Position numbers and translations under genes: made by a program. From the NCBI RefSeq assembly GCF_012427845.1, contig NZ_CP038498.1:3906001-3970000 (forward strand): DNA of 64,000 nt, written 5' to 3'. The stretch is from Pectobacterium punjabense (GTDB lineage: Bacteria > Pseudomonadota > Gammaproteobacteria > Enterobacterales > Enterobacteriaceae). Position 1 is the stretch's first letter. Every line of letters begins with the position of its first letter. A model generated the notes under the pieces. It ran no database searches, was not told where the DNA came from, and saw only the letters and a list, made by a program, of their open reading frames with translations. Positions 33,689 through 45,124 of this stretch are shown here, piece by piece.

Positions 33689-35578
33689 TTACATCACCAG
33701 ACGGCGGATGTCAGACAACGTGTTGTTAATGATGGTAATGAAGCGAGCACCATCAGCACCGTCAATGACACGGTGGTCGAAGGACAGAGACATCGGCATC
33801 ATCAGACGCGGAGTGAACTCTTTACCATTCCAGACCGGTTCCATTGCAGACTTAGACACACCAAGAATAGCCACTTCAGGCGCGTTGACGATCGGCGCAA
33901 AGTGCGTAGTCCCGATACCGCCCAGGCTGGAGATAGTGAAGCAACCACCCTGCATTTCGCCTGCGGTCAGCTTACCGTCACGGGCTTTCTTGGAAATCGC
34001 CATCAGTTCGCGAGACAGCTCAGTGATGCTCTTCTTGTTCACGTCTTTAAAGACCGGAACCACCAGACCGTTCGGGGTATCAACCGCAACACCGATGTTG
34101 ATGTATTTCTTCAGCGTCAGACGTTGCGCGTCTTCAGACAGGGAACTGTTGAAGCGTGGCATCTGCTCAAGCGCAGCGGCAACGGCTTTCATGATGAAGA
34201 CAACTGGGGTGAATTTCACATCCAGTTTGCGCTTCTCAGCTTCGGCGTTCTGCTGTTTACGGAACGCTTCCAGATCGGTGATGTCCGTTTTATCGAAGTG
34301 CGTAACATGCGGGATCATCACCCAGTTACGGCTCAGGTTAGCACCAGAGATTTTCTGGATACGGCCCAGTTCCACTTCTTCGACTTCACCAAACTTGCTG
34401 AAGTCGACTTTCGGCCATGGCAGCATGCCTGGCAGACCGCCGCCAGCGGCAGCGGCTGGCGCAGACTCAGCGCGTTTCACGGCATCTTTCACGTAAGCCT
34501 GAACGTCTTCGCGCAGGATACGGCCTTTACGACCAGAACCCTTCACTTTCGCCAGATTCACGCCGAATTCACGTGCCAGACGACGGATAACAGGCGTCGC
34601 GTGAACGTAAGCATCATTCTCAGCGAACTCGCTCTTGCCTTCCGCTTTCGCAGCCGGTGCAGCAGCAGGTTTTGCCGCTGGAGCAGGTGCAGCAGGAACC
34701 GCGTCTTGCTTCGCAGCTGGAGCCGCCGCAGGCGCAGCGCCTTCCACTTCGAAGACCATGATCAGTGAACCGGTTTTCACTTTGTCGCCGGTGCTGATTT
34801 TGATTTCTTTAACCGTACCCGCGAACGGCGCAGGGACTTCCATTGAAGCCTTATCGCCTTCAACGGTGATCAGTGATTGCTCAGCCGCGATTTTATCGCC
34901 AACTTTAACCATCACTTCAGTCACTTCGACTTCGTCACCGCCGATATCCGGTACGTTAACTTCTTTAGCGGCAGAGGCCGCTGGCGCAGCTGCTGCTGGA
35001 GCAGCTGCTTGTGCCGGAGCGGCAGCAGGTGCAGCTCCCGCGACTTCGAATACCATGATCAGAGAACCGGTAGAGACTTTATCGCCGGTGCTGATTTTGA
35101 TCTCTTTAACCGTACCCGCGAAAGGTGCCGGGACTTCCATAGACGCTTTGTCGCCTTCTACGGTGATCAGAGACTGTTCAGCAGCAACGGTGTCGCCCAC
35201 TTTAACCAGTACTTCGGTCACTTCAACTTCGTCACCGCCGATATCCGGTACGTTGACGTCTTTCGCCGCAGAGGCTGCTGGTGCAGCAGCCGGAGCCGCT
35301 TCTTTCTTCTCTTCTGCCTTAGCAGGTGCAGCATCAGCTGCACCGTCGGCGGAATCGAAAATCATGATCAGTTTGCCGGTTTCAACTTTGTCACCGACAG
35401 AGACTTTGATCTCTTTAATGACACCAGCCTGCGGAGAAGGGACTTCCATAGAAGCCTTATCACCTTCAACCGTGATCAGCGACTGTTCAGCTTCAACCTT
35501 GTCGCCCACCTTCACCAGCACTTCGGTGACTTCAACTTCATCTGCACCGATGTCCGGTACGTTGATTTCGATAGCCAT
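33689..35578 (-). CDS. aceF: Pyruvate dehydrogenase E2, dihydrolipoyl acetyltransferase
   Basis: 629 residues. Three tandem lipoyl domains carry the modified lysines at K41, K144 and K243, each in [10 protein letters not shown], joined by Ala/Pro-rich flexible linkers. A peripheral-subunit-binding domain follows ([16 protein letters not shown] [14 protein letters not shown]), and the C-terminal catalytic core ends with the HxxxDG motif [10 protein letters not shown]2 forms the 24-mer core that accepts acetyl groups from AceE and passes them to CoA. Domains 2 and 3 are almost identical at protein level. The gene starts 14 bp after aceE, in one operon with pdhR and aceE. Confidence 0.98.
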   Translation of the reverse strand: MAIEINVPDIGADEVEVTEVLVKVGDKVEAEQSLITVEGDKASMEVPSPQAGVIKEIKVSVGDKVETGKLIMIFDSADGAADAAPAKAEEKKEAAPAAAPAASAAKDVNVPDIGGDEVEVTEVLVKVGDTVAAEQSLITVEGDKASMEVPAPFAGTVKEIKISTGDKVSTGSLIMVFEVAGAAPAAAPAQAAAPAAAAPAASAAKEVNVPDIGGDEVEVTEVMVKVGDKIAAEQSLITVEGDKASMEVPAPFAGTVKEIKISTGDKVKTGSLIMVFEVEGAAPAAAPAAKQDAVPAAPAPAAKPAAAPAAKAEGKSEFAENDAYVHATPVIRRLAREFGVNLAKVKGSGRKGRILREDVQAYVKDAVKRAESAPAAAAGGGLPGMLPWPKVDFSKFGEVEEVELGRIQKISGANLSRNWVMIPHVTHFDKTDITDLEAFRKQQNAEAEKRKLDVKFTPVVFIMKAVAAALEQMPRFNSSLSEDAQRLTLKKYINIGVAVDTPNGLVVPVFKDVNKKSITELSRELMAISKKARDGKLTAGEMQGGCFTISSLGGIGTTHFAPIVNAPEVAILGVSKSAMEPVWNGKEFTPRLMMPMSLSFDHRVIDGADGARFITIINNTLSDIRRLVM

Positions 35579-35592
35579 GTAATCTTTACCTC

Positions 35593-38256
35593 TTATGCCA
35601 GACGCGGGTTAACTTTATCTGCATCGATGTTGAATTTAGTGATGGCATCAGCAACCACTTTCTTATCGATTTCACCGCGTTTAGCCAGTTCACCCAGAGC
35701 CGCAACCACGACGTAAGACGCATCCACTTCGAAGTGGTGACGCAGGTTCTCACGGCTGTCAGAACGACCGAAACCGTCAGTACCCAGTACGCGGTAATCG
35801 CTAGCCGGGATGAAGTTACGGATTTGCTCAGCAAACAGCTTCATGTAGTCAGTAGATGCAACCGCTGGCGCATCACTCAGTACCTGAGCCACGTAAGGTA
35901 CGCGCGGCGTTTCGGTCGGATGCAGCATGTTCCAACGCTCACAATCCTGACCTTCGCGAGCCAGTTCAGTGAAGGAGGTTACGCTGAATACGTCAGAACC
36001 GATGCCATAGTCTTTAGCCAGAATCTGAGACGCTTCACGTACGTGACGCAGGATAGAACCAGAGCCCAGCAGTTGAACTTTACCTTTGCTACCTTCAACC
36101 GTTTCCAGCTTGTAGATACCCTTACGGATACCTTCTTCCGCACCCTGCGGCATCGCAGGCATGTGGTAGTTTTCGTTCAGCGTGGTGATGTAGTAGTAAA
36201 TGTTCTCTTGCGCTTCGCCGTACATACGGTGCAGACCATCATGCATGATCACCGCAACTTCATAGGCGAATGCCGGATCGTAGGAGAGACAGTTCGGGAT
36301 AGTCAGCGACTGAATGTGGCTGTGGCCATCTTCGTGTTGCAGACCTTCACCGTTCAGCGTTGTACGTCCTGAAGTGCCACCGATCAGGAATCCACGCGCC
36401 TGTTGGTCACCCGCAGCCCAGCACAGGTCGCCGATACGTTGGAAACCGAACATAGAGTAGTAGATGTAGAACGGGATCATTGGCAGATTGTTGGTGCTGT
36501 AAGACGTTGCCGCCGCCAGCCAAGAAGAACCTGCACCCAGCTCGTTGATACCTTCCTGCAGAATCTGACCTTTCTGGTCTTCTTTGTAGTAAGCAACTTG
36601 CTCACGGTCCTGCGGGGTGTACTGCTGGCCTTTCGGGCTATAAATACCGATTTGGCGGAACAGACCTTCCATACCGAAGGTACGCGCTTCGTCAGCGATG
36701 ATCGGAACCAGACGATCTTTGATAGATTGGTTCTTCAGCATCACGTTCAGGGCACGTACAAACGCGATAGTGGTAGAGATTTCTTTGTTCTGCTCTTCCA
36801 GCAGCGTGCGGAAATCTTCCAGCGTTGGCAGCTCAAGCTTCTCATCAAAGTTCGGCTGACGAGATGGCAGGTAACCGCCCAGTGCCTGACGACGTTCGTG
36901 CAGGTACTTGTACTCTTCGGAATCTTTATCGAAGGTGATGTACGGCAGGCTTTCGATGTTTTCATCGCTCACTGGCACGTTGAAGCGGTCACGGAAGTAA
37001 CGTACGCCGTCCATGTTAACTTTCTTAACCTGGTGAGCGATGTTCTTACCTTCCGCCGCGTCGCCCATACCATAACCTTTAATGGTATGCGCCAGAATAA
37101 CGGTTGGTTTGCCTTTGGTGTCCTGCGCTTTTTTCAGTGCAGCGTAGACTTTCTTCGGATCGTGACCACCACGGTTCAGTGACCAAATCTGATCGTCGCT
37201 CCAGTCTTTAACCAGTGCAGCCGTCTCCGGGTATTTACCGAAGAAGTGCTCACGCACGTAGGCACCATTTTTGGATTTGAAGGTCTGGTAGTCACCGTCG
37301 ACGGTTTCTTCCATCAGTTGGATCAGTTTACCGCTGGTGTCTTTACGCAGCAGTTCGTCCCAACGATCGCCCCACATCACTTTAATCACATCCCAGCCAG
37401 CGCCGCTGAAGATGCCTTCCAGTTCATTGATGATCTTACCATTACCCGTAACCGGACCATCCAGACGTTGCAGGTTACAGTTGATAACGAATACCAGGTT
37501 GTCCAGTTTTTCACGGGTCGCGATGGTGATCGCACCTTTGGATTCTGGCTCATCCATTTCGCCGTCGCCCAGGAAGGCATAAACGGTTTGCTTAGAGGTA
37601 TCTTTCAGACCACGGTTTTCCAGATACTTCAGGAATTTAGCCTGGTAGATAGCACCAATCGGACCCAGACCCATAGAAACGGTCGGGAACTGCCAGAAGT
37701 CAGGCATCAATTTAGGGTGCGGATAAGAAGACAGACCGTTACCGTGAACTTCCTGACGGAAGTTGTTCATCTGGTCTTCTGTCAGACGGCCTTCAAGGAA
37801 GGCACGAGCGTAAACGCCCGGAGAAATGTGGCCCTGGAAGTAGACCAGGTCGCCGCCGTCCTGCGCAGTGCGAGCACGGAAGAAGTGGTTAAAGCACACT
37901 TCATAGAAAGTAGCGGAAGACTGGAAAGAAGCCATGTGGCCACCCAGATCCAGATCTTTTTTCGAAGCACGCAGCACTGTCATGATCGCGTTCCAGCGGA
38001 TTGCTGAGCGAATACGACGTTCCAGATCCAGATTACCAGGGTACTCCGGTTCGTCTTCCACTGCGATGGTGTTGATATATTGGCGTGCAGCCGTACCAGC
38101 AGCAACGCTGACACCGCCTTTACGCGCTTCACCCAGAACCTGATCTATCAGGAACTGAGCGCGCTCAACACCCTCTTCACGGATGACCGATTCGATCGCC
38201 TGCAGCCAGTCGCGGGTTTCGATCGGATCCACGTCATTATTTAAACGATCTGACAT
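35593..38256 (-). CDS. aceE: Pyruvate dehydrogenase E1
   Basis: 887 residues, the same as homodimeric E. coli AceE. The thiamine-diphosphate motif begins [10 protein letters not shown] and ends NCNLQ, about residues 230-265, with catalytic histidines in SHIQS and HEDGHSH. It decarboxylates pyruvate and transfers the acetyl group to the lipoyl arms of AceF. TTATTCC and AAGATAAGGAATAACC surround the start: AAGGA is the ribosome site. The 143-bp gap to pdhR contains a long inverted repeat. Expression should follow PdhR repression at the upstream promoter. Confidence 0.98.
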   Translation of the reverse strand: MSDRLNNDVDPIETRDWLQAIESVIREEGVERAQFLIDQVLGEARKGGVSVAAGTAARQYINTIAVEDEPEYPGNLDLERRIRSAIRWNAIMTVLRASKKDLDLGGHMASFQSSATFYEVCFNHFFRARTAQDGGDLVYFQGHISPGVYARAFLEGRLTEDQMNNFRQEVHGNGLSSYPHPKLMPDFWQFPTVSMGLGPIGAIYQAKFLKYLENRGLKDTSKQTVYAFLGDGEMDEPESKGAITIATREKLDNLVFVINCNLQRLDGPVTGNGKIINELEGIFSGAGWDVIKVMWGDRWDELLRKDTSGKLIQLMEETVDGDYQTFKSKNGAYVREHFFGKYPETAALVKDWSDDQIWSLNRGGHDPKKVYAALKKAQDTKGKPTVILAHTIKGYGMGDAAEGKNIAHQVKKVNMDGVRYFRDRFNVPVSDENIESLPYITFDKDSEEYKYLHERRQALGGYLPSRQPNFDEKLELPTLEDFRTLLEEQNKEISTTIAFVRALNVMLKNQSIKDRLVPIIADEARTFGMEGLFRQIGIYSPKGQQYTPQDREQVAYYKEDQKGQILQEGINELGAGSSWLAAATSYSTNNLPMIPFYIYYSMFGFQRIGDLCWAAGDQQARGFLIGGTSGRTTLNGEGLQHEDGHSHIQSLTIPNCLSYDPAFAYEVAVIMHDGLHRMYGEAQENIYYYITTLNENYHMPAMPQGAEEGIRKGIYKLETVEGSKGKVQLLGSGSILRHVREASQILAKDYGIGSDVFSVTSFTELAREGQDCERWNMLHPTETPRVPYVAQVLSDAPAVASTDYMKLFAEQIRNFIPASDYRVLGTDGFGRSDSRENLRHHFEVDASYVVVAALGELAKRGEIDKKVVADAITKFNIDADKVNPRLA

Positions 38257-38293
38257 GGTTATTCCTTATCTTCTCTAATAAGTTGGTTTGTTG

Positions 38294-38356
38294 GAGCCTG
38301 TCTTCATGCATTCTGGCTTATATTTGATCATAAGCAAAACGCATGAAGACAGGCTC
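38294..38356. repeat. Nested inverted repeat between pdhR and aceE
   Basis: GAGCCTGTCTTCATGC (38294-38309) and GCATGAAGACAGGCTC (38341-38356) are perfect 16-bp arms 31 bp apart. Inside, GCTTAT and ATAAGC form a second 6-bp arm. In the pdhR-aceE transcript this would fold into one long interrupted hairpin 37 bases before the aceE start codon. No T-run follows on the minus strand, so it is not a terminator. Confidence 0.85.
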
Positions 38357-38399
38357 ATCGTCGTCATTGCCGCATTCAGAGCACCAAAAATATGGGTAC

Positions 38400-39164
38400 T
38401 CAGTCCTTGCGTTGCTGGAGCCGACGCAGCGATCTCTCGCGCCGACTATGTTCCCGGTTAAGATCCAGCAATACTTCCTCAATAAACGCCAGATGGCGGT
38501 GTGATGCTTCGCGCGCCTTCTCTGGCTCACGGGCAACAATCGCCTCAAAAATGCTGGCGCGATGAATGCTAACCTGAGCCAACACTTCACGGCTCAAATA
38601 AAGCAATTCAAAATTCTGCCTCACGTTCTGTTCGAGCATCGGCCCCATACAACGTACCAAATGCAGCAAAACCACATTATGCGTGGCTTCTGTTACAGCA
38701 ACCTGATACTGCATAACGGCTTCTGACTCGGCGTCTAGATCGCCCGCTTCCCTCGCCTTCTCAATCACGGCATGACAATCCTGGATACGCTGCAAATCAG
38801 ACTCTGTGCCACGCAACGCCGCATAGTAGGCAGCAATGCCTTCCAGCGCATGACGCGTTTCCAGAAGATCGAACTGTGATTCGGGATGTGTGCTCAGTAA
38901 TTCTGCCAGCGGATCGCTGACGCTTTGCCATAGATTGGCTTGAACGAAGGTACCACCACCCTGACGGCGCAAAAGTAAACCTTTGGCTTCCAGGCGTTGA
39001 ATGGCTTCTCTCAGAGAAGGGCGGGAAACATCGAACTGTTTTGCCAGTTCGCGCTCCGGTGGGAGCTTCTCGCCGGGGCGCAAGGTTCCCTCAAGGATCA
39101 GAAACTCCAACTGCTTTTCAATCACATCTGACAGTTTGGGCTGACGGATCTTGCTGTATGCCAT
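38400..39164 (-). CDS. pdhR: Pyruvate dehydrogenase complex repressor
   Basis: 254 residues, GntR/FadR family. The helix-turn-helix begins [31 protein letters not shown], with a wing [12 protein letters not shown]. The C-terminal FCD effector domain binds pyruvate in PdhR. It represses its own operon, pdhR-aceEF-lpd, and other respiratory genes when pyruvate is low. A matching operator lies 33 bp upstream of the start. It is first in the operon and is divergent from aroP, as in E. coli. Confidence 0.97.
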   Translation of the reverse strand: MAYSKIRQPKLSDVIEKQLEFLILEGTLRPGEKLPPERELAKQFDVSRPSLREAIQRLEAKGLLLRRQGGGTFVQANLWQSVSDPLAELLSTHPESQFDLLETRHALEGIAAYYAALRGTESDLQRIQDCHAVIEKAREAGDLDAESEAVMQYQVAVTEATHNVVLLHLVRCMGPMLEQNVRQNFELLYLSREVLAQVSIHRASIFEAIVAREPEKAREASHRHLAFIEEVLLDLNREHSRRERSLRRLQQRKD

Positions 39165-39196
39165 GGTGAATTCTTCTCTGCGAATGGCGCGGAGTC

Positions 39197-39213
39197 AATT
39201 GGTAATACCAATT
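39197..39213. promoter_or_regulatory. PdhR operator
   Basis: AATTGGTAATACCAATT is a perfect palindrome fitting the PdhR consensus ATTGGTNNNACCAAT, 33 bp upstream of the pdhR ATG. It should mediate autorepression of pdhR-aceEF. Confidence 0.85.
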
Positions 39214-39340
39214 TCAAAAACGTGACGCTAAAGTAACAAAGTATTCACCTTCTGTCCATAAGGACCTTGAGCTAAATCACCAATCCCACCAGATTTTAAC
39301 AAATGCACGAGAAACATGCGGCAAAGTGATAGCCCGCCTG

Positions 39341-39351
39341 TGGTATTACCA
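39341..39351. promoter_or_regulatory. Second, weaker PdhR-like site
   Basis: TGGTATTACCA keeps the PdhR core TGGTNNNACCA but lacks the outer TT/AA pairs. It lies in the 658-bp gap 39165-39822 between pdhR and aroP; the rest of this gap is AT-rich and holds the TyrR boxes but no gene. Confidence 0.4.
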
Positions 39352-39742
39352 TTAATCCCCCCTGTCTATATTTTAACTTTTTTGAAACGTAAAGCAGGCG
39401 GTGCTGAACCGTTTAAATGCACAAATAATGAATTTTTATTCAAAAAATAAGGATTTTTATTCTTATAAAGATAGCGTGATTACCAGTAGCCCTCTATCGG
39501 GGTAAACACTATTTTTACAGCGGGGATAAACAGGCAATAAAAGGGAGTAAGCCAAAAGAGGTATCGCCTTTCAAATTCCCCACCTATTTCTCATCATCAG
39601 GGGTTCAATCGAAGAGAGATAAAAATTTTGATGTGACGATAGTTTTTAATTATCAGGCTATAAGAAATCAGTGCAATCTTGCGTACTTACCACTATTCTT
39701 TGGCAAACGGTAGAGAGTTTCTTAATTTAAGAAAAATCAATC

Positions 39743-39782
39743 CGTAAAAATAAAATTACACAAACGTACAGTCAATAATACG
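39743..39782. promoter_or_regulatory. TyrR boxes upstream of aroP
   Basis: CGTAAAAATAAAATTACA (39743-39760) fits TGTAAA-N6-TTTACA with one mismatch in each half. A weaker box starts 22 bp later at 39765 (CGTACA...AATACG), and the strong-plus-weak pairing is usual for TyrR. E. coli aroP is repressed by TyrR. Confidence 0.65.
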
Positions 39783-39822
39783 CAGCGTATTTTTTACTTG
39801 CACAGGCAGAGGGTTAAATTTG

Positions 39823-41181
39823 ATGGATAATCAACAAACGGACGGCACGCTAAAGCGTGGTTTGAAAAACCGTCATATTCAGTTGATTGCCTTGGGTGGC
39901 GCGGTAGGTACTGGCCTCTTTCTTGGTATTGCACAAACAATCAAAATGGCCGGACCATCAGTCCTGTTAGGCTATGCGATTGGCGGACTGATCGCGTTTC
40001 TCATTATGCGCCAACTGGGCGAGATGGTGGTTGAAGAACCGGTAGCCGGATCGTTCAGCCACTTTGCTTATAAATATTGGGGCGATTTCGCGGGCTTTGC
40101 ATCTGGATGGAACTACTGGGTACTGTATGTTCTGGTCGCCATGGCTGAGCTCAGTGCCGTAGGGATTTACGTCCAGTACTGGTGGCCAGATATTCCGACC
40201 TGGGTATCCGCCGCGGTATTCTTCCTACTGATTAACGCTATCAATCTGGCGAACGTCAAAGTCTACGGTGAGATGGAGTTCTGGTTTGCCATCATCAAAG
40301 TCGCTGCGATTATTGGCATGATCGTCTTCGGCGGCTGGCTGTTGATCAGCGGTACAGGTGGGCCGGAAGCCACCGTGACCAATCTGTGGGCGCAAGGCGG
40401 GTTCTTCCCGAATGGCGGGCTCGGTCTGGTGATGGCGATGGCCGTTATCATGTTCTCATTTGGCGGGCTGGAACTGGTGGGGATTACCGCGGCAGAAGCA
40501 GATGACCCAGAGAAAAGTATTCCACGCGCGACCAATCAGGTGATCTACCGTATTCTGATTTTCTATATCGGTTCACTTGCTATCCTGCTGTCACTTTATC
40601 CGTGGGGAAAAGTTGTAGAAGGCGGTAGCCCGTTCGTCATGATCTTCCATGAACTGAACAGCAACGTCGTAGCTACGGTACTGAACATCGTGGTATTGAC
40701 CGCAGCACTGTCGGTTTACAACAGCTGTGTTTATTGCAACAGCCGCATGCTGTTCGGGTTAGCAAAACAGGGTAATGGCCCGAAAGTGCTGGAGACCGTC
40801 GATAGCCGTGGCGTACCGGTTGTCGCAATCGGTATTTCCGCACTGGCGACAGCACTCTGCGTGCTGATTAACTACCTTATTCCCGGCAAAGCATTCGAGC
40901 TATTAATGGCGTTGGTCGTGTCTGCTCTCGTGATTAACTGGGCGATGATCAGTCTGGCACACCTGAAGTTCCGTGCACAGAAGGACAAAGAAGGTACGGT
41001 GACCAAGTTTAAAGCGTTGCTGTATCCGCTGGGTAACTACCTCTGCCTGCTGTTCCTGGCGGGGATATTGGTCATCATGTTCCTGACGCCGGGCATTCAG
41101 ATTTCCGTCATGCTGATCCCGGTCTGGCTGGTTATTCTGGGCGTGGGCTACTTCATCAAAAAGAAAAATCAGCTTAAGTAA
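39823..41181 (+). CDS. aroP: Aromatic amino acid permease
   Basis: 452 residues, 12 membrane segments, amino acid-polyamine-organocation family. The start KRGLKNRHIQLIALGGAVGTGLF and the consensus amphipathic region with EMVVEEPVAGSF match E. coli AroP (457 residues). It imports phenylalanine, tyrosine and tryptophan by proton symport. The ATG at 39823 is used; a TTG lies just before it. AGAGGG is the ribosome site. It lies beside pdhR and is divergent from it, as in E. coli, with TyrR boxes upstream and a terminator downstream. PheP is the closest alternative. Confidence 0.93.
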   Translation: MDNQQTDGTLKRGLKNRHIQLIALGGAVGTGLFLGIAQTIKMAGPSVLLGYAIGGLIAFLIMRQLGEMVVEEPVAGSFSHFAYKYWGDFAGFASGWNYWVLYVLVAMAELSAVGIYVQYWWPDIPTWVSAAVFFLLINAINLANVKVYGEMEFWFAIIKVAAIIGMIVFGGWLLISGTGGPEATVTNLWAQGGFFPNGGLGLVMAMAVIMFSFGGLELVGITAAEADDPEKSIPRATNQVIYRILIFYIGSLAILLSLYPWGKVVEGGSPFVMIFHELNSNVVATVLNIVVLTAALSVYNSCVYCNSRMLFGLAKQGNGPKVLETVDSRGVPVVAIGISALATALCVLINYLIPGKAFELLMALVVSALVINWAMISLAHLKFRAQKDKEGTVTKFKALLYPLGNYLCLLFLAGILVIMFLTPGIQISVMLIPVWLVILGVGYFIKKKNQLK

Positions 41182-41212
41182 ACCTCTGCCTTAACCACAT
41201 TTTCTCGATTCA

Positions 41213-41240
41213 ATGGCCGACCTTGTCGGCCATTATTTTT
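41213..41240 (+). terminator. Terminator of aroP
   Basis: ATGGCCGA-CCTTG-TCGGCCAT followed by TATTTTTCC on the plus strand, 31 bp after the aroP stop and before the convergent ampE. Confidence 0.85.
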
Positions 41241-41261
41241 CCTACCAACGCCCAACAAACA

Positions 41262-42116
41262 TCAGACCAGCGCACCGTATATCGTCAGAAGCGCGACAAC
41301 CACCACCAGCACCAGCGTCACTTTTTTCGCCAGCGTCACGGCGGCTTTGGGCGTTTCTACGGGCTCGCTATGGGATTCACGCGCCAGAGAAAATTGAGCC
41401 AACTGAGTTAACACCCAATATTGCGAACTGCGAGAGTCCCCTAGCGATGCGAACCAGGCAGGCAACGCTTTTTCACCATGTCCCAGCAACGCGTAAGCCG
41501 CACCAGCCAAACGAGCGGGAATCCAGTCGAGCCAATGCAACAAACGATCGACACCAGACTGCGCACGTTCCAGCGGCGTGTTATGCCGAGCAAGCCAGGT
41601 TTGTCTGGCGCGCAAAAACGCATACCCCACGAGTGCAACCGGCCCGTATGGTCCTGCGGCAACGAACCAAAACAGCGGAGCCAGATAAAACCGGAAATTT
41701 ATCCATAGCAATGCATTTTGCAGCTCTTTTAGCTGCTCGCTTTCACCAGCACCAACGGGTAAACCGTGAATCAACGCCAGTTCCGCCGCCATTTCCCGGC
41801 TGGCATCCGCCTCGCCGCGCTGTGCGGCCTGCAAATAACGTCGATAGTGTTGGCGAATCTCACCCGCACCAATGCACATCAGGCTGATAACAATCCACAG
41901 CAAAAGAGAAATCAGGCCAAACAGAATGCCACTCGTTAGCCACAGCAGTCCCACCACAATTCCCATGCTGCATAACGTCAGGAACAGCGTTTGAAATAAA
42001 GAGGGAGAGGGAACGTGTCGGAATACAACGTCAAGCCGATGATCGATCTGCCAATGCTCCCCCTGTTTGAACAACCGTTCCCATGCCAGCGTAAGCAACA
42101 GTGTAAACAGCGTCAT
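41262..42116 (-). CDS. ampE: AmpE family inner-membrane protein
   Basis: 284 residues, as in E. coli AmpE. Four or so hydrophobic segments are visible: the N-terminus [23 protein letters not shown], two central stretches and a C-terminal anchor near [16 protein letters not shown]. It is linked to beta-lactamase regulation and peptidoglycan recycling by its operon with ampD; its own activity is not established. The ATG overlaps the ampD stop in ATGA (42113-42116). Its stop faces the aroP terminator. Confidence 0.93.
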   Translation of the reverse strand: MTLFTLLLTLAWERLFKQGEHWQIDHRLDVVFRHVPSPSLFQTLFLTLCSMGIVVGLLWLTSGILFGLISLLLWIVISLMCIGAGEIRQHYRRYLQAAQRGEADASREMAAELALIHGLPVGAGESEQLKELQNALLWINFRFYLAPLFWFVAAGPYGPVALVGYAFLRARQTWLARHNTPLERAQSGVDRLLHWLDWIPARLAGAAYALLGHGEKALPAWFASLGDSRSSQYWVLTQLAQFSLARESHSEPVETPKAAVTLAKKVTLVLVVVVALLTIYGALV

Positions 42117-42688
42117 TGATCGAGACTCCCTTTGTTTTCTTTCCAGTTTTCTTGTAGCAGACGATGATAGCCGTCCCAGTCAAATGCCGGACCGGGATCG
42201 GTTTTACGGCCCGGAGCAATGTCGCTATGTCCGGTAATTCGAGACGGTGTAATAGGATAAGCCCGCATTAATAGGCGTGTAATCATAACCAGTGAGTGAT
42301 ACTGCTCCATGGTAAAAGGCAGCGTATCCGTACCTTCCAATTCAATACCAATAGAGAAATCATTACAGCGTTCACGACCTTCAAACACCGAAACACCGGC
42401 ATGCCAGGCGCGCTGATCGAAAGACACATACTGCGTGGTTTGCCCATCGCGACGAATAAGGCAATGTGCCGCGACGCGTAAATGGGAAATATCGGCGAAA
42501 TAAGGATGCGCAGTGGGGTCCAATGTCGCCGTAAACAGCTGGTCAATATACGGACCGCCAAACTCACCGGGCGGTAGGCTGATATTGTGAATCACCAGTA
42601 AGGAAGGCACCTCGTTATTCGGGCGACCATCATAATGCGGCGAAGGCGTGTGTGTAATGTCGGATAACCAGCCATTTTCCAAAAGCAT
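42113..42688 (-). CDS. ampD: 1,6-anhydro-N-acetylmuramyl-L-alanine amidase
   Basis: 191 residues from the ATG at 42688 (MLLENGWL), matching E. coli AmpD's start (MLLEEGWL); an upstream in-frame extension is unsupported. The Zn ligands are in LLVIHNIS and in [14 protein letters not shown]. It is a cytoplasmic amidase that removes the peptide from anhydro-muropeptides during wall recycling, which keeps the ampC inducer low where that system exists. It is first of the ampD-ampE pair and is divergent from tsx; in E. coli its divergent neighbour is nadC. Confidence 0.95.
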   Translation of the reverse strand: MLLENGWLSDITHTPSPHYDGRPNNEVPSLLVIHNISLPPGEFGGPYIDQLFTATLDPTAHPYFADISHLRVAAHCLIRRDGQTTQYVSFDQRAWHAGVSVFEGRERCNDFSIGIELEGTDTLPFTMEQYHSLVMITRLLMRAYPITPSRITGHSDIAPGRKTDPGPAFDWDGYHRLLQENWKENKGSLDQ

Positions 42689-42906
42689 CGGCGATAACCT
42701 CGCATCGTATCGTTTGCCGGCTGAATCAAGCGAAAAATCAATTGGAGCTAAAAGTCCTCGGCTCCAAGATACCATGTTTCACGTCATCCTATCTATCCAA
42801 CTGGATATCAATAGATTTTACCGTTCGTTTTGTGATGTTTTAGCCATTTTCCTGCCTTTTTCGACTTTCACATCTTTTTTAGCAAGATAAAATCCCAATC
42901 TCATTG

Positions 42907-42922
42907 TGTGATTAAAGTCACA
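42907..42922. promoter_or_regulatory. Perfect CRP site upstream of tsx
   Basis: TGTGATTAAAGTCACA matches TGTGA-N6-TCACA exactly, 166 bp before the tsx start in the 399-bp gap 42689-43087. E. coli tsx is under CRP/CytR and DeoR control, so the site fits tsx better than ampD. No other element in the gap was identified. Confidence 0.75.
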
Positions 42923-43087
42923 TTACAAATGTAATAACACAATAAAAGGCAATCGTTTTCGTGCATTGCGTCTATTTTTACTTAAAATGCATGGCAAAAT
43001 TATCTCCTGATTTTTTTTGATATTACCAAAATTTATTTTGCGGTCTTACGCTCGGCGTAAATAACGTCTAACACTATGGTACTTAAC

Positions 43088-43954
43088 ATGAAAAACACTT
43101 TCGCCGCAGGCACCTTGCTCGCACTGTCATGCTCAATGCCAGCTCTTGCCGACAGCAATAGCAATAAAGCTGAATACCTCTCCGACTGGTGGCACCAAAG
43201 CGTTAACGTCGTCGGCAGCGCCCATACGCGTTTCGGACCGCAACTGAACAGCACGACCTACCTGGAATATGAAGCATTTGCGCGTAAAGACTGGTTCGAT
43301 TTCTACGGTTACGCCGATGCGCCTAAATTTTTTGGTGGCGATCCCGACAGCCGTGGCATTTGGGACAAAGGCTCCCCACTGTTTGTCGAGATCGAACCAC
43401 GCTTCTCGATTGATAAACTGACGGGAGCTGACCTGAGCTTTGGTCCGTTTAAAGAGTGGTACATCGCCAATAACGTTATTTACGATCAGGGGCGCAACAG
43501 CGGTTCACGCCAAAGCACCTGGTACATGGGGTTAGGTACCGATATTGATACCGGTACCGACCTGTCGCTATCACTGAACGGTTATGCCAAATACCAATGG
43601 CAGAACTACGGCGCAGCGAACGAAAATGAGTGGGACGGCTACCGCGTAAAAGTGAAATACTCCTACCCGCTGGGCTCTCTGATGGGCGGTAACATCTCGT
43701 ATATCAGCTTCACCAATTTTGATTTCGGTTCAGAACTACGTGATAAATCGAATTCAAGCCGCACTAACAACTCCATTGCCTCCAGTCATATTCTGGCACT
43801 GGGTTACGACCACTGGCACTACTCTTTCGTCGCACGCTATTTCCACAACGGTGGCCAATGGGCTGATGGCACAGAGCTCAATTTCGGCAAAGGTCCGTTT
43901 GAAGTGAAATCTACCGGTTGGGGCTATTACCTGGTCGTCGGTTACAACTTCTAA
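43088..43954 (+). CDS. tsx: Nucleoside-specific outer-membrane channel Tsx
   Basis: 288 residues. Signal peptide [21 protein letters not shown], then a mature start [20 protein letters not shown] that parallels E. coli Tsx. The 12-strand barrel pattern and the terminal [11 protein letters not shown], with Phe last, fit an outer-membrane porin. It lets nucleosides and deoxynucleosides cross the outer membrane. The ATG at 43088 gives the family signal peptide; the four extra codons from 43076 are not needed, and no strong ribosome site is visible for either. It lies between ampD and nadC, unlike in E. coli, where tsx is elsewhere. Confidence 0.95.
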   Translation: MKNTFAAGTLLALSCSMPALADSNSNKAEYLSDWWHQSVNVVGSAHTRFGPQLNSTTYLEYEAFARKDWFDFYGYADAPKFFGGDPDSRGIWDKGSPLFVEIEPRFSIDKLTGADLSFGPFKEWYIANNVIYDQGRNSGSRQSTWYMGLGTDIDTGTDLSLSLNGYAKYQWQNYGAANENEWDGYRVKVKYSYPLGSLMGGNISYISFTNFDFGSELRDKSNSSRTNNSIASSHILALGYDHWHYSFVARYFHNGGQWADGTELNFGKGPFEVKSTGWGYYLVVGYNF

Positions 43955-43965
43955 AATGACATCTC

Positions 43966-43997
43966 CTTTCCGGCGACCACGCATGTTCGCCGGAAAG
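43966..43997. terminator. Stem-loop after tsx
   Basis: CTTTCCGGCGA pairs with TCGCCGGAAAG around a 10-base loop, 11 bp after the tsx stop. An AT-rich tail rather than a clean T-run follows, so termination is likely but perhaps weak. Confidence 0.55.
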
Positions 43998-44050
43998 TTA
44001 AAGAAAGTAATGCATTGAATTACAAAGGCTATTCATTCTGGATGTCCTGA

Positions 44051-44989
<939 letters not shown>

Positions 44990-45010
44990 TCGCTCCTCTA
45001 TTTCTATCGG

Positions 45011-45032
45011 CGAGGTGCTATTTCGCACCTCG
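45011..45032. terminator. Stem-loop after nadC
   Basis: CGAGGTGC-TATTTC-GCACCTCG, 21 bp after the nadC stop. Followed by TTCACC, so the T-run is poor. Confidence 0.5.
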
Positions 45033-45124
45033 TTCACCTCTCTACATATCATTCTCTCGTACACCATCGTAACAACACAAACTACGAATCCCGCGCGGAC
45101 TTCCTGTCCCAACAGCGTGAAAAT

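Noticed and set aside
33590-34768. Open frame of 392 codons on the plus strand opposite aceF
   Set aside because: Overlaps the aceF catalytic domain in antisense and has no recognisable family or ribosome site.
34740-35560. Direct repeats suggesting a repeat array
   Set aside because: These are the tandem lipoyl-domain codons of aceF, not a CRISPR or mobile repeat.
34635-35582. Long open frame (315 codons) on the plus strand opposite aceF
   Set aside because: It is the antisense of the Ala/Pro-rich lipoyl domains and linkers; composition is Ser/Thr/Ala-repeat and aceF is certain.
36403-38007. Long plus-strand frames opposite aceE
   Set aside because: Antisense of aceE, without motifs or start signals.
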